NCBI GenBank assembly: GCA_963920635.1
Contig: OY987307.1
Span: 14,771,735 to 14,835,734 of the forward strand
Origin: Pseudeuparius sepicola
Lineage: Eukaryota; Arthropoda; Insecta; Coleoptera; Anthribidae
DNA: 64,000 nucleotides
Reading direction: 5' to 3'
Made by a program: the position numbers and the translations under genes. Below are positions 22,656 through 30,886 of the stretch, piece by piece (position 1 is the first letter of the stretch; the number at the start of each line of letters is the position of its first letter). Under the pieces are notes generated by a model. That model saw only the letters and a list, made by a program, of their open reading frames with translations, had not been told where the DNA came from and made no database searches.

Positions 22656-22789
22656 GACAGAAATTGAGTCTACAGGACACAATATGCAAACAAAATCAAT
22701 ACATTCATCTGAAAGCAATAAACCAGACACGGAAGCCCAGATAGCACCACCAAAGTTGTTACCACTCAAGCTGAAGAAAATGGAGGGAA

Positions 22790-22996
22790 TGTGGAGACGG
22801 ACCGATGAATAAGGAACGTAAAAAGAAGCAGTTATGTAAGATGGTGGTGGAACGATGGGAGTTAGTTATATTCAGACGGTCGGCGAGTGTGGATTGCACG
22901 CGATTCAAATATTATATTGTAAATGTTAATTGTTTAAATAAAAGTCAATCAGGACATAAGAGTGTGTTATCATTACGCTGGCTACAGGGTAGCACA
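22790..22996 (+). repeat. 3' LTR of the young Gypsy element
   Basis: 207 bp copy of 18206-18412 directly after the polypurine tract. Confidence 0.93.
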
Positions 22997-24478
22997 GTTA
23001 GGTCTTCAGAGAAGCACATTTTATTCTACAAAGTGATTCACGACATAACAGGTTATTCGTTTCACTCGCTTACTATATCTTTACTAGTAATAAAGATCTA
23101 AAATTACACACCCTACGTGCCGTATTAAAAACATAAGTATACGGTTCTTACAAGTCGGCTTAAATCCCCGAACGTGTTCACACGCGGTTCACACGACATC
23201 TGCAAATCACAATGAGCGCAAAAAGTAAACACAACGTCCGCAATAATAGTAATAACGTGTGCAATAATGAGTGACAGCAGCGTGCGCTCTCAATTGTGCA
23301 CATACTGAATTCAGCTATACTATTTCGGGTACGATAAGAAGTACATGTAGAATATAGTAAGACTTAGCTGTCTTTGAATCTTCTAAACCACGATGTCCAA
23401 TAGAAGGTATTCGACAATCCCTCAGAACGGTCAGATGGTAACATAGGACGTTTCTAAAAAGAAAAACAGATGTGGATCTCAGCTGTTGGTGACCACATTC
23501 CAGGTTCAAAAGATAAAAACACGAGCTGGCTTTAGGTGTTGGTGTCCACGCTCCAAAAGATAACACAGATCTTATGCAACCACACAGGTCCAAAAACATA
23601 TCAAGGACAAAAACTGGTCTTAAAATACTGGTCCAAAAACTCTGCTCCTATCCCAAAAAATGGCCGTATCAAAAAAAAACACTAAAACAAAAATGTTCTG
23701 TCAAACACCCCACAAGGTCGTCTAAGAAAACTTACCTGTGGTCTGAGGGTTTTCGTTCCAAAACAAACAACCAATCACTTCGTGGTTGAATCCAGTTAAC
23801 CTTCATGGTTACTATGCAAAACTTCCAATATGACCCAATTAAATGACCTTGAGATCGTGGTGGACACTCAAAAAAAGCTGGTTCTAGTCCACTAAAAGAG
23901 TTTTCGATGATGGAGGAACGAAATAAAATCAAATAACAGGCTATAAGTCACTATTACTTACGATGAAAGTATTCCGGTCTGATGGAAAAATAAAATGCTC
24001 GGAATCACGATACATAGAGTATATCATGTACGGAATGCATTTTCGTGTGGAAATAGCTGCCTTCTATCTATCCCTACTTCGATCGCTCATTTACGACAAG
24101 ATTGTCAATTATACGACACCTCTCATTTAAATTCATAGCATACACGCATGTGAACAAAGACGATTCTGAGACATTTGGCAACAGTGCGTAGCTAGCGGTT
24201 TGTTGTCGTCTTTATTCAAAGAGAAATAGCGTAGTGCGAAGTGGATAAAGTCTTCACGGGGGGTGCGAGAGGGACATAAAGGGGCGCGCGGGGTCATGGA
24301 GAGGGCTGAACGTTTTTCGGCCGGACTGAAGTGTTTCAGTTTCGCCCGTGCCGCGCCGCGCCGCGCCGCGACTGCCTGTACCCGCGCGGTTCGTCCTCTA
24401 TTCCCGAACGGTGCTTGGCATTCGCGTGTTATTATTTACTCGTGTAGTGTTCTACTCTACTTGCAATAAATAAACAAA
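22997..24478. other. No gene recognised; GC-rich leader-like stretch at the right end
   Basis: AT-rich to 24200. From 24255 to 24420 the sequence becomes CpG-rich with a short (GCCGC)n run near 24348-24370. This could be the promoter and 5' leader of the hAT-like frame that starts at 24479. No other coding signal. Confidence 0.4.
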
Positions 24479-24703
24479 ATGAAAAAAAGTGTGCAGGGCA
24501 TTTTAAAAGGTAACTTTTTAAGTCTTTCATTGTCCGAAAAAGTTGAAATAAAAACTCTTTGGAGACCAACTGAAGATAAAAATGCAGGTGCCAAATTAAA
24601 TCTTTCCCTGTTTACTCATTTGCAAAGAAGGAGTGGGGAAGACATGGGTTGTAATATGATTCAAAGACTTAAAACATATACCTGGTGGGCCGAAAAACTT
24701 TGA
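24479..24703 (+). pseudogene. N-terminal scrap of a ZMYM1/TTF-type hAT transposase
   Basis: A 74-codon frame starts at ATG 24479 with ILKGNF, SLSEKVEIKTLWRPT, a segment that precedes the TTF-type zinc finger in insect hAT elements of the ZMYM1-like group. The frame degrades after about residue 35 and no finger or catalytic core follows. The ATG is preceded by a CpG-rich leader. It is a different piece from the hAT at 44728-50837. Confidence 0.45.
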
Positions 24704-24734
24704 ACTTTTTTGTTTTAGTCATAATTCTTCTCTT

Positions 24735-25021
24735 TATAAAAGACCAGGCATCGTTATTTGCTGAAAAGAACAAGCTATTGACAGAAAGCTTCGAAATGTC
24801 CGATTTCCTAAAATCCAACATGGCGGCGATGTATAAACTTAGCCCTTTATTTGGGCTAAATCTTTTTGAAGAAAAAATGTCGGCATGATGCAAAAAGTAC
24901 GTAAAGTGGTCATTCCTCTACATTTTGAGACCACTCGAGGAAAATCTGTCTATCGGGGGCGGAGCTATACGCAATAAAAGAAAGCATCATTTTCATAATT
25001 TTTATGCCGCAGTAATAAAAT
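24735..25021 (+). repeat. Diverged tandem repeat unit, copy left of the Polinton
   Basis: Shares CCAACATGGCGGCGATGTATAAA, AAAATGTCGGCATGA and TATCGGGGGCGGAGCTATACGC-type tracts in the same order with 41940-42246, just outside the other end of the Polinton. A partial third unit lies at 42290-42450. Confidence 0.8.
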
Positions 25022-25042
25022 TTCCTTAGTAGTAATACAAAG

Positions 25043-25087
25043 AGAGTTCTAAGCCAAACCTGTCAGACTTGTCTGGCTTAGAACTCT
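25043..25087 (+). other. Terminal hairpin in the left TIR
   Basis: AGAGTTCTAAGCCA (25043-25056) pairs perfectly with TGGCTTAGAACTCT (25074-25087) across a 17-nt loop, 15 bp inside the element end. The same hairpin is present in the right TIR (41873-41917). It could serve replication or integrase recognition; function unknown. Confidence 0.8.
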
Positions 25088-25132
25088 CATAGGGTTTTGG
25101 TGGTGGGAGAGCTCCCCCACTCCAAGAATAGC

Positions 25133-25168
25133 TATATAGGTGCGTGTGGTTTAACTACGAGCATCAGT
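25133..25168 (+). promoter_or_regulatory. TATA box plus arthropod initiator for the TIR gene
   Basis: TATATAGG at 25133-25140 and TCAGT at 25164-25168 put the likely start A about 33 bp downstream of the TATA box. The mirror copy in the right TIR conserves both. Confidence 0.65.
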
Positions 25169-25177
25169 GCAGCAAAC

Positions 25178-25471
25178 ATGTCCTTCTTAAATAATTTAAA
25201 CAAGAATTTGTTGTTAAAAAATCTGGTGAACGTTCGAGATTTGGAAGTAAATGAAAAATTTGAGATTCAGAGTTTTAAGAGAATAAGTACTAAGTTTGGA
25301 GAGAAGGTGGTTGTGGAGTTTGCAGACTTCAAGACCATTCTGCCCCAGCGGTTTACGGATGAACTAACTCAAGAACGAATTGACAGTTTGAATGGTGACA
25401 AAAAAAGGCGCTTTTTAACCAGCTTGGGCCCTGTCGGCGAAACGACTAATATTATTTTTTCTGAAGAATGA
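25178..25471 (+). CDS. TIR-encoded small protein, left copy (possible OB fold)
   Basis: 97 residues from the ATG at 25178; this start lies 12 bases after the initiator, whereas the longer frame would begin upstream of the transcription start. The centre reads IQSFKRISTKFGEKVVVEF and FKTILPQRF, a pattern of short beta strands with conserved basic and aromatic residues that looks like a small OB-type nucleic-acid-binding fold. A single-stranded DNA-binding role would fit a replicon lacking other such proteins; this is inference. The right TIR encodes the same protein with about five substitutions, so the element is diploid for it. Confidence 0.7.
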   Translation: MSFLNNLNKNLLLKNLVNVRDLEVNEKFEIQSFKRISTKFGEKVVVEFADFKTILPQRFTDELTQERIDSLNGDKKRRFLTSLGPVGETTNIIFSEE

Positions 25472-25562
25472 GAGCAACATTATATGAAGGTTTAGAAATG
25501 TAAAATTGTGAAAATAAAAATATTATTTGTTTGTGTGTGTTTTACTAATATTTTTGGGGGGC

Positions 25563-25570
25563 TATAAAAG
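25563..25570 (+). promoter_or_regulatory. TATA box of the penton-like gene
   Basis: TATAAAAG, with ATCAATC about 30 bp downstream as a candidate initiator and the first ATG at 25599. Confidence 0.55.
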
Positions 25571-25598
25571 TGGTACTTGAGGTTGGAATTCATCAATC

Positions 25599-26197
25599 AT
25601 GTCGCTGCTGTTCACCCTACAAGGTTTTCCTCACTTTCTATTGACTTTAATATTCCTATACATTTAGAACCAGATTTTGAGTATGGTTTGGCACTGCTAG
25701 AATTTCACACATATAACAGCATACCCAGTATAGATGTTGGTGTCAATAAATTTTATTATATAAACGCTGATGGATATCGAAAATGTTTAGTTATTCCCAC
25801 AGGGTCGTATGAAATTGAAGCCTTAGAAGATTACATAGTTCGAGCTTTAAGAAAAGAGGAACCTGATCAGAAAAATCCAATTTCAATAAAGGCTAATAAT
25901 AGTACCTTACAGTGTGAAATTTACAGTGATAAATATACAGTAGATTTTCTACCAACAGACTCTATTGGTCATGTGTTAGGGTTTTCTCCTACACGATTAG
26001 AGTCTGGACAATTGCATACTTCCGATATATCTGTAAACATCGTGAAGGTCAGAACTATACATATAGATTGTAACGTAACATCTGGAGCATACTATAAAAA
26101 TCAACCAACTCATACGATTTACGAGTTTGCAGTTAGCTGTGATCCTGGTTACGCCATAGACGAGTCTCCGAAAAATTTGGAGTTGAAGCGTGTATGA
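25599..26197 (+). pseudogene. Penton-like minor capsid protein, frame broken near the start
   Basis: The long frame reads IPIHLEPDFEYGLALLEF, HTYNSIPS, the hallmark N-terminus of the Polinton penton (single jelly-roll) protein, and continues to 26197 with CDPGYAIDESPKNL near the end. It has no ATG. The only ATG after the TATA box (25599) is in the neighbouring frame, and the frames would meet at the T4 run 25623-25626. The C-terminus may also be shifted: YENFAIEM, similar to the family's last strand, is in another frame at 26190-26220. Penton forms the capsid vertices. Either a decayed gene or one with homopolymer sequence errors. Confidence 0.75.
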
Positions 26198-26246
26198 AAA
26201 TTTCGCTATAGAGATGGTTTTGGTTTTTGGTGGCAGATATCACCCG

Positions 26247-26254
26247 TATAAAAG
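26247..26254 (+). promoter_or_regulatory. TATA box, major capsid gene
   Basis: TATAAAAG about 105 bp upstream of the capsid ATG at 26353. Confidence 0.45.
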
Positions 26255-26263
26255 TCAATCACA

Positions 26264-26378
26264 ATGCTTTAAAAATTCACTAGTGAGTAAATCATCGAAG
26301 AGTGCAGATCGTCTCTCGTTGGAAAATCAGCAATTTTTGAAAGCGCTTGGTTATGTCCTTAACACCTCAAGTGTTTAA
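26264..26378 (+). pseudogene. Small Polinton ORF between penton and major capsid
   Basis: The frame ending at 26378 reads SLVSKSSKS and LENQQFLKALG, a short basic motif followed by QNxxFLxxLG that recurs in small proteins of insect Polintons. Its only nearby ATG (26264) is out of frame, separated by the A5 run at 26271-26275. It overlaps the start of the major capsid gene by 26 bases. A TATA box (26247-26254) sits just upstream and more likely serves the capsid gene. Function unknown. Confidence 0.4.
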
Positions 26379-27570
26379 TGTGCATCGCACACCCACATAT
26401 GACGAATCTATTCAACGCTTAGAGAAGCGTACCTATTACCCATTTGTAAAGTCATTTAGGAATAATGATATTGTGGAAATAACCATTAATCAGGGTGATG
26501 CATGGTTGTTAATGTTTGACGCGTCGATTTTTGTCAAAGGAAAAGTGACTAAGAAATCTGCTACCGGCGATTGTACGTTAGCCAACAATGGTGCCGCATT
26601 TCTCTTCGATTCTGTTTCTTACGAACTAAATGGTAAAGAGATTGAGGTGGTGAGAAACCCGGGAATTGTGAGCACGATTAGATCATATCTTTGCTATACT
26701 GCTAATGATGAAAAATGTATGTCAACAGCAAGCTGGGTTGGGGTTAATAAATCTTTTGCTGTTAACAATGATGGAACATTCAATGTAAGGATTCCGCTAA
26801 AACATTTGTTTGGGATATTCAACGACTATCAGCTGACAATTTGCGGTAAACAGACGTTGAGATTGACGCGAGCTAGAAATGATAACAATGCTTTGCTGCT
26901 ACAAGGTGCAGATACCGATGCTGAAATAACAATTTCCAACATTGAACTAAAGGTTAAACATATTCAGCCGAATGATATGATTAGATTGGATCTCCTTAAA
27001 TCTATAAAAATTGATCGTCCAATTATAATTGCGTTCCGCAAGTGGGAGCTACACAAATTACCAAATCTTACTGTAAACGCCCAAAGGGAAATATGGGCTG
27101 TAAAATCATCGTCAGCAGTGTCAACCCCTCGATACGTCATCGTTGGATTTCAGACTAATCGGAATGAAGATTCTAAAACTGACCCCACGGCATTTGACCA
27201 CATAAATACGACTGATGTAAGATTAATTGTAAACGGTGAATATTTTCCATTCGAACGTCAGAGACTGAATTTTGCTGGTAATGACTTTCTGGACGCCTAT
27301 CACAATTATGTTGAATTTTATCCAAGTTACATGAATGCGATGGAGAGTCGACCGCTACTTAGCTATGCAGATTACAAAAATAATGCAACCCTGTTTGTTA
27401 TAGATTGTTCTCGCCGAAATGAATCTATAAAAATAAATACAGTTGACGTTAAGCTGGACATAGAAAACAGCAATGGCTTTCCTGATAAAACTCGAGCCTA
27501 CTGCATAATTGTTCATGACTGTACCATGGAATATTTGCCCTTGAGTGAAACTGTACGAGATTTAATGTAG
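26353..27570 (+). CDS. Major capsid protein (double jelly-roll type)
   Basis: 405 residues from the ATG at 26353, two codons after a non-ATG opening of the frame. It reads like the Polinton/adintovirus major capsid protein: YYPFVKSFRNND near residue 25, FDSVSYELNGKEIEVVRNPG, YQLTICGKQTLRLTRARND, then FQTNRNEDS, VRLIVNGEYFPFERQRLNF and YHNYVEFYPSYMN, ending with IDVKLDIE-like and CIIVHDCTMEYLPLS segments. Length is typical of the short arthropod form. It would form the hexon trimers. The frame is intact. It lies between penton and the membrane protein, the usual structural block. Confidence 0.88.
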   Translation: MSLTPQVFNVHRTPTYDESIQRLEKRTYYPFVKSFRNNDIVEITINQGDAWLLMFDASIFVKGKVTKKSATGDCTLANNGAAFLFDSVSYELNGKEIEVVRNPGIVSTIRSYLCYTANDEKCMSTASWVGVNKSFAVNNDGTFNVRIPLKHLFGIFNDYQLTICGKQTLRLTRARNDNNALLLQGADTDAEITISNIELKVKHIQPNDMIRLDLLKSIKIDRPIIIAFRKWELHKLPNLTVNAQREIWAVKSSSAVSTPRYVIVGFQTNRNEDSKTDPTAFDHINTTDVRLIVNGEYFPFERQRLNFAGNDFLDAYHNYVEFYPSYMNAMESRPLLSYADYKNNATLFVIDCSRRNESIKINTVDVKLDIENSNGFPDKTRAYCIIVHDCTMEYLPLSETVRDLM

Positions 27571-27581
27571 AACCACATATC

Positions 27582-27610
27582 TATATAAAAGAACATTGTC
27601 ACATTTCAGT
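27582..27610 (+). promoter_or_regulatory. TATA plus initiator TCAGT
   Basis: TATATAAAA at 27582-27590 and TCAGT at 27606-27610, ATG at 27621. The spacing and very short leader match the TIR promoter. Confidence 0.7.
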
Positions 27611-27620
27611 TATAATTAAG

Positions 27621-28046
27621 ATGTTGTTGAGACTGGGTCACGTTATATTATTCCCACTAATAAATAATGTGTTCTATATTTACAACCCAGAAGATACTAA
27701 GATATCTATTTGCGAGCGGGATAAATGTTTCCCATTTAAGGCGGTAGTTGGAAAATTTTCAGTAGCAAGACTATCCAAAAATGCTACTCAATTTAAACTT
27801 CATGCAGTATTCCAAAACCATACGACTGTTGAAACTGTGTGGAGGGAGATTCCACATTTCACCACACCCACAATGGACATACTCAGAGAGCTCCCCACTC
27901 AAGATCATCATATAAAAGATCTCGCATTTGTACCACTCATTTACTACATTACTATATGTTCTTCCTTGTTAGTAGCAAAATTATTTATTGAAATAGTAAG
28001 AATATTACTCAGTGAGCAATGGAACGTAATTACGAGAGTCTTATAA
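27621..28046 (+). CDS. Membrane protein of unknown function
   Basis: 141 residues. A hydrophobic N-terminus (LGHVILFPLINNVFYIY) and a stronger hydrophobic stretch near the C-terminus (LAFVPLIYYITICSSLLVAKLF, residues about 101-122) suggest one or two membrane segments; the middle is polar with two Cys (ICERDKCF). It overlaps the start of the IAP gene by 28 bases. Several Polinton-like viruses carry a small membrane protein in the structural block; I cannot match this one to a named family. Confidence 0.65.
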   Translation: MLLRLGHVILFPLINNVFYIYNPEDTKISICERDKCFPFKAVVGKFSVARLSKNATQFKLHAVFQNHTTVETVWREIPHFTTPTMDILRELPTQDHHIKDLAFVPLIYYITICSSLLVAKLFIEIVRILLSEQWNVITRVL

Positions 28047-28441
28047 GAACATTTGAAAACTGGTCAAGCCCCCTATTAGCAGAAAAGCTTGCTCGAGCTG
28101 GATTTTTTTATATGAATTATGAAGATGTTGTCCAATGTCCATTTTGCAATATTGAAGGATATAAATGGGAAAAGAATGATGATCCATGGCAAGATCATGC
28201 TAGCTGGAGTCCCAATTGCCCGTTCATTAAAGGTGAAATCAAGCCTGTGGACATCCCACCTGAAAAAGTTGACATTGTCAATCCAGACTTTTTATGTATA
28301 GTATGCTACTGCAAAAACATAGAAGTCTTGTCAGTTCCATGTGGACATTTGGCATGCTGTATGGGTTGTGGAAACTCCATGGAGAAGTGCCCGCTGTGTA
28401 GGAGTATTGTGCAGCAGAAGATTCGAGTTTACATTCCTTAA
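28019..28441 (+). CDS. Viral-type inhibitor of apoptosis: one BIR plus RING
   Basis: 140 residues. The BIR domain spans residues about 8-70: RTFENW, LAEKLARAGFFYMNYEDVVQ, then zinc ligands CPFC, DDPWQDHASW (His) and PNC. A C3HC4 RING closes the protein (residues about 92-130: CIVC, PCGHLACCMGC, CPLC). One BIR plus a C-terminal RING is the compact plan of baculovirus-type and insect IAPs, E3 ligases that block caspases or their activators. TCAGT lies at 28009-28013 just before the ATG. Its place between capsid and ATPase genes, in the same direction and without introns, makes it part of the element. All zinc ligands are present. Confidence 0.92.
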   Translation: MERNYESLIRTFENWSSPLLAEKLARAGFFYMNYEDVVQCPFCNIEGYKWEKNDDPWQDHASWSPNCPFIKGEIKPVDIPPEKVDIVNPDFLCIVCYCKNIEVLSVPCGHLACCMGCGNSMEKCPLCRSIVQQKIRVYIP

Positions 28442-28557
28442 ATTTATTGTAATAGTTGTAGAAAATAAATATTCTTAATTGAAAACTGTTTATTATTTAC
28501 ATCCCGATATGTATATATGGGACAAGCACATGCTATATTTTTTTAGATGTTTACAAG

Positions 28558-29238
28558 ATGCACATCGAACCACATCAACTATCTTTACCAATAGAAAATT
28601 TAGATTTTGCTCGAAGTGAGAAATCTAAACATGGTGTACTCTTACCAAATTCAATTAGAGCAATATTTTGCGGTCCTAGCGGTTGTGGTAAAACAAACAG
28701 TCTACTTAGTTTAATATTCAACGAGAATGGCTTAAAATTTAAGAACATCTACCTTTACAGTAAATCTCTATACCAACCTAAATATCAGTTACTACAAGAC
28801 GTGCTTAAAGAAGCAAAATGTGTTGGATATTTTCCATTTAGCTCAAACGATGACGTCATTGCACCATCAGAGGCTAGAGAAAATTCAATTTTTATTTTCG
28901 ATGATGTGGCTTGTGGGACACAGGAAAAAATTAGAGAATATTACTCCATGGGTCGTCATAAAAATATAGATGCTGCATATCTCTGCCAGACATATTCAAA
29001 AATACCTAAACAATTAATAAGAGACAACTGTAATATAATCGTTTTGTTTAAACAAGATGATGTGAATCTTAAACATATTTTTGACGAGCATGTGTCACCA
29101 GACATCTCATACGGAGACTTCAAGAATCTCTGCTCGCTCTGTTGGAATGATAATTTTGGAACGCTGGTTATTGTCAAAGATTTCAAAATGAATGAGGGTC
29201 GATATAGAATAGGATTTGATAGGTATATAACGTTATAA
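28558..29238 (+). CDS. A32-like genome-packaging ATPase (FtsK/HerA type)
   Basis: 226 residues. Walker A is FCGPSGCGKTNSLL at residues about 39-52 and Walker B SIFIFDDVACG at about 110-120; YYSMGRHKNID, YLCQTYSKIPKQLIRDN follows, carrying the sensor-like Gln/Asn region. This is the packaging motor typical of Polintons, adintoviruses and many large DNA viruses. TATATATGG at 28512-28520 is a candidate TATA. The frame is intact. Confidence 0.92.
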   Translation: MHIEPHQLSLPIENLDFARSEKSKHGVLLPNSIRAIFCGPSGCGKTNSLLSLIFNENGLKFKNIYLYSKSLYQPKYQLLQDVLKEAKCVGYFPFSSNDDVIAPSEARENSIFIFDDVACGTQEKIREYYSMGRHKNIDAAYLCQTYSKIPKQLIRDNCNIIVLFKQDDVNLKHIFDEHVSPDISYGDFKNLCSLCWNDNFGTLVIVKDFKMNEGRYRIGFDRYITL

Positions 29239-29246
29239 TAACCACA

Positions 29247-30094
29247 ATGCTCTTATTATTAATCGAGATGTCGATGCAAGAACAGATTCAAGAAGCGCAG
29301 CGCGCAAAGAAAATCAGCGAACTAGCTCGCTCGATTAGAAAAAAATATACAGCATTAAAAATAGGTAAATTTGATGAGGATGAAACTTTGAAAAAAAATT
29401 TCAAACCTGTGACAAGCTCTCTAGCAAATCTACAAGTTAAGCAAGAATTAAAACCGGAAGTAAAAAAACCAAAAGTTGAACCGAAAGTTGAATCATTTAT
29501 GGAAAAGTGGCGCGAGTCGTTGAAAAGTCCAGTTGCACTTTTGGGAGAAATGAATGAAACGTTAAATGATGTTGAGAAAGGAATTGACAAAGTGTACAGG
29601 CATTTTGATACTGTGTATCCTAAAGTAGCTATACCGTATGTAACAGACTTTATGGATAATTCGAAAAAGTGTCTGGTGACATAATCATCAACAATAATCG
29701 ATTCACGGGAACTGATGGTCTCTACCAGCTAATTTTCTATAATAATCCAAAAAATACTAACGATGATTTGAAAAGTTACAGAGATATTTTAAATCTCACT
29801 GGTGTTCACCTTACTTCAAACGGACGATTAAAATCTAGCTATAAAAATAAGTACATTAATATTATTAAACCTCTAATGAAAGGTCCGGTGGCTACCTCCA
29901 CACCTGCGAAGGGTTCCGGCATGCACCTCAAGTATAACACAAAGCCTGTGGAATGTGTTTTCTGGGATGACCCTAATGAACTTGTAGAGAGATTAAGGTT
30001 ATTAATTGCATCAAAAGATGCCGGAAATACTTCCCATGAAAACGAAATAACCGCAATAATCAATGAGTTGAAAGAAGCGAAAATTATTCTCTAA
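29247..30094 (+). pseudogene. Conserved Polinton structural-type protein, split into two frames
   Basis: The first frame (29247-29684, ATG; further in-frame ATGs at 29268 and 29274) is basic and helical with MEKWRESLKSPVALL and ends KKCLVT. The second (29669-30094) has no ATG and reads GTDGLYQLIFYNNP, KSYRDILNLTGVH, VFWDDPNELVERLRLLIAS and HENEITAIINELKEA. In arthropod Polintons these segments belong to one protein. The switch is -1 and sits at TCGAAAAAGTG (29661-29671), so one base lost or gained in the A5 run, or a -1 slip on the ribosome, would explain it. The WDDPNELV-RLRLLIAS block is the family signature. Function unknown; a minor virion protein is plausible. Confidence 0.75.
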
Positions 30095-30116
30095 CTTACA
30101 GCATGTTATTTGTAAG

Positions 30117-30440
30117 ATGCCTTTAAACAAGTTCGCACGTGTTTCAAGGACTAGTCCCTCTTTGAATGACGGGAATTATGATTTCAAAACCCGCAGACTG
30201 TGCAACGTTAATTATCCTATTAACAGCAATGATGTTGGCACAAAGCAATATGCGGACAAACAAATCAATGCAACATTCAAAACGTTTAACATCATTCTCG
30301 AACAACATAATGTTAATATTGAGACTATCGTGAAAGACGTTTTCGAGAAAGAGATAGATGAAATAAGAAAATTTGTTAAAATTGTCAAAGAGTGTTGTTT
30401 AAAAATGGATGATGAACAGTCCGGTCAACTCCCAAATTAA
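30117..30440 (+). CDS. Fibre-tail-like protein, copy 1
   Basis: 107 residues. After a short basic head (MPLNKFARVSR) comes GNYDFKTRRLCNVNYPI, NDVGTKQYAD, which resembles the small trimer-forming motif G-D-N-R-L-NV-P-D-A-TK-YVD of virus and phage fibre shafts. A helical C-terminus follows (EKEIDEIRKFVKIVKECC). It has a paralogue directly downstream at 30482. A vertex-attached fibre or a fibre-penton adaptor fits; no knob domain is present. Confidence is for the paralogy and motif, less for function. Confidence 0.6.
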   Translation: MPLNKFARVSRTSPSLNDGNYDFKTRRLCNVNYPINSNDVGTKQYADKQINATFKTFNIILEQHNVNIETIVKDVFEKEIDEIRKFVKIVKECCLKMDDEQSGQLPN

Positions 30441-30481
30441 TAGATTTAGCACCATAATGAACCATTCAAGCTAGTTAAAAG

Positions 30482-30886
30482 ATGTCCTTAAACAAGTTCA
30501 GACGTGCTTCAAGACCCAAGAACAGGTCTTGCCCACCTGTTTACACATTAAATTTGAATCTAGAAGGAAACTATGATTGTAACAACCGCAGACTGAGCAA
30601 CGTTAATCCCCCGATCGATGACAGCGATGCCAGCACAAAACAATATGTCGATGATGGGGTCATTCATGCATTACAATATTTTTACACAAATCTTAAACAG
30701 CATACTGAGGAATGCGATCTTCATATTCGCAACACAATGATAGCCAATGTTCAAGATAAGATCGATGAATTGAGAGAGTTGATTAAAACTATAGAAGATT
30801 ATTATTTAAAAATAAGTGGTAAGCGTATGCAATCCTTACTGTCTCTCAGAGTAGTAGAGATCCTTGAGGGTGCTAGTCATGCATAG
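30482..30886 (+). CDS. Fibre-tail-like protein, copy 2
   Basis: 134 residues, paralogue of 30117-30440. Shared features are the head MSLNKFRRASR, then GNYDCNNRRLSNVNPPID, DSDASTKQYVDD, and a C-terminal helix (QDKIDELRELIKTIEDYYLK). It carries an extra 12-15 residues after the head and a longer tail. Its last 8 bases overlap the integrase start. The two copies differ at most positions outside the motif, so the duplication is old. Confidence 0.6.
   Translation: MSLNKFRRASRPKNRSCPPVYTLNLNLEGNYDCNNRRLSNVNPPIDDSDASTKQYVDDGVIHALQYFYTNLKQHTEECDLHIRNTMIANVQDKIDELRELIKTIEDYYLKISGKRMQSLLSLRVVEILEGASHA

Larger units (their letters stand above)
18206..22996 (+). mobile_element. Young Ty3/Gypsy retrotransposon with near-identical LTRs
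   Basis: LTRs of 207 bp at 18206-18412 and 22790-22996 (TGTGGAGACGG to GGGTAGCACA) differ at three positions only. A purine tract (AAAATGGAGGGAA, 22777-22789) abuts the 3' LTR. The flanks GCTAG (18201-18205) and GTTAG (22997-23001) form a 5-bp duplication with one mismatch. Inside are a leader with stem-loops, a damaged gag and an almost intact pol. This is the most recent insertion among the LTR elements here, judged by LTR divergence. Confidence 0.93.
25028..25533 (+). repeat. Left TIR of the Polinton
   Basis: Nearly identical to 41372-41932 in inverted orientation, interrupted by an indel: the right copy has about 75 bp after the small gene's stop that the left copy replaces with about 18 bp. 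Both contain a hairpin, a TATA box, an initiator and the same 97-residue gene. Confidence 0.92.

Noticed and set aside
22525..22812. Separate small gene after pol
   Set aside because: It carries the C-terminal integrase motif FKRHVSHLKKV and is the shifted continuation of pol, ending in the 3' LTR.
25097..25177. Longer 124-residue version of the TIR gene
   Set aside because: The extra N-terminus overlaps the TATA box and initiator, so the first transcribed ATG is at 25178.
28019..28441. Host IAP gene or exon
   Set aside because: Single uninterrupted frame overlapping the upstream Polinton gene, same strand and promoter style as its neighbours.
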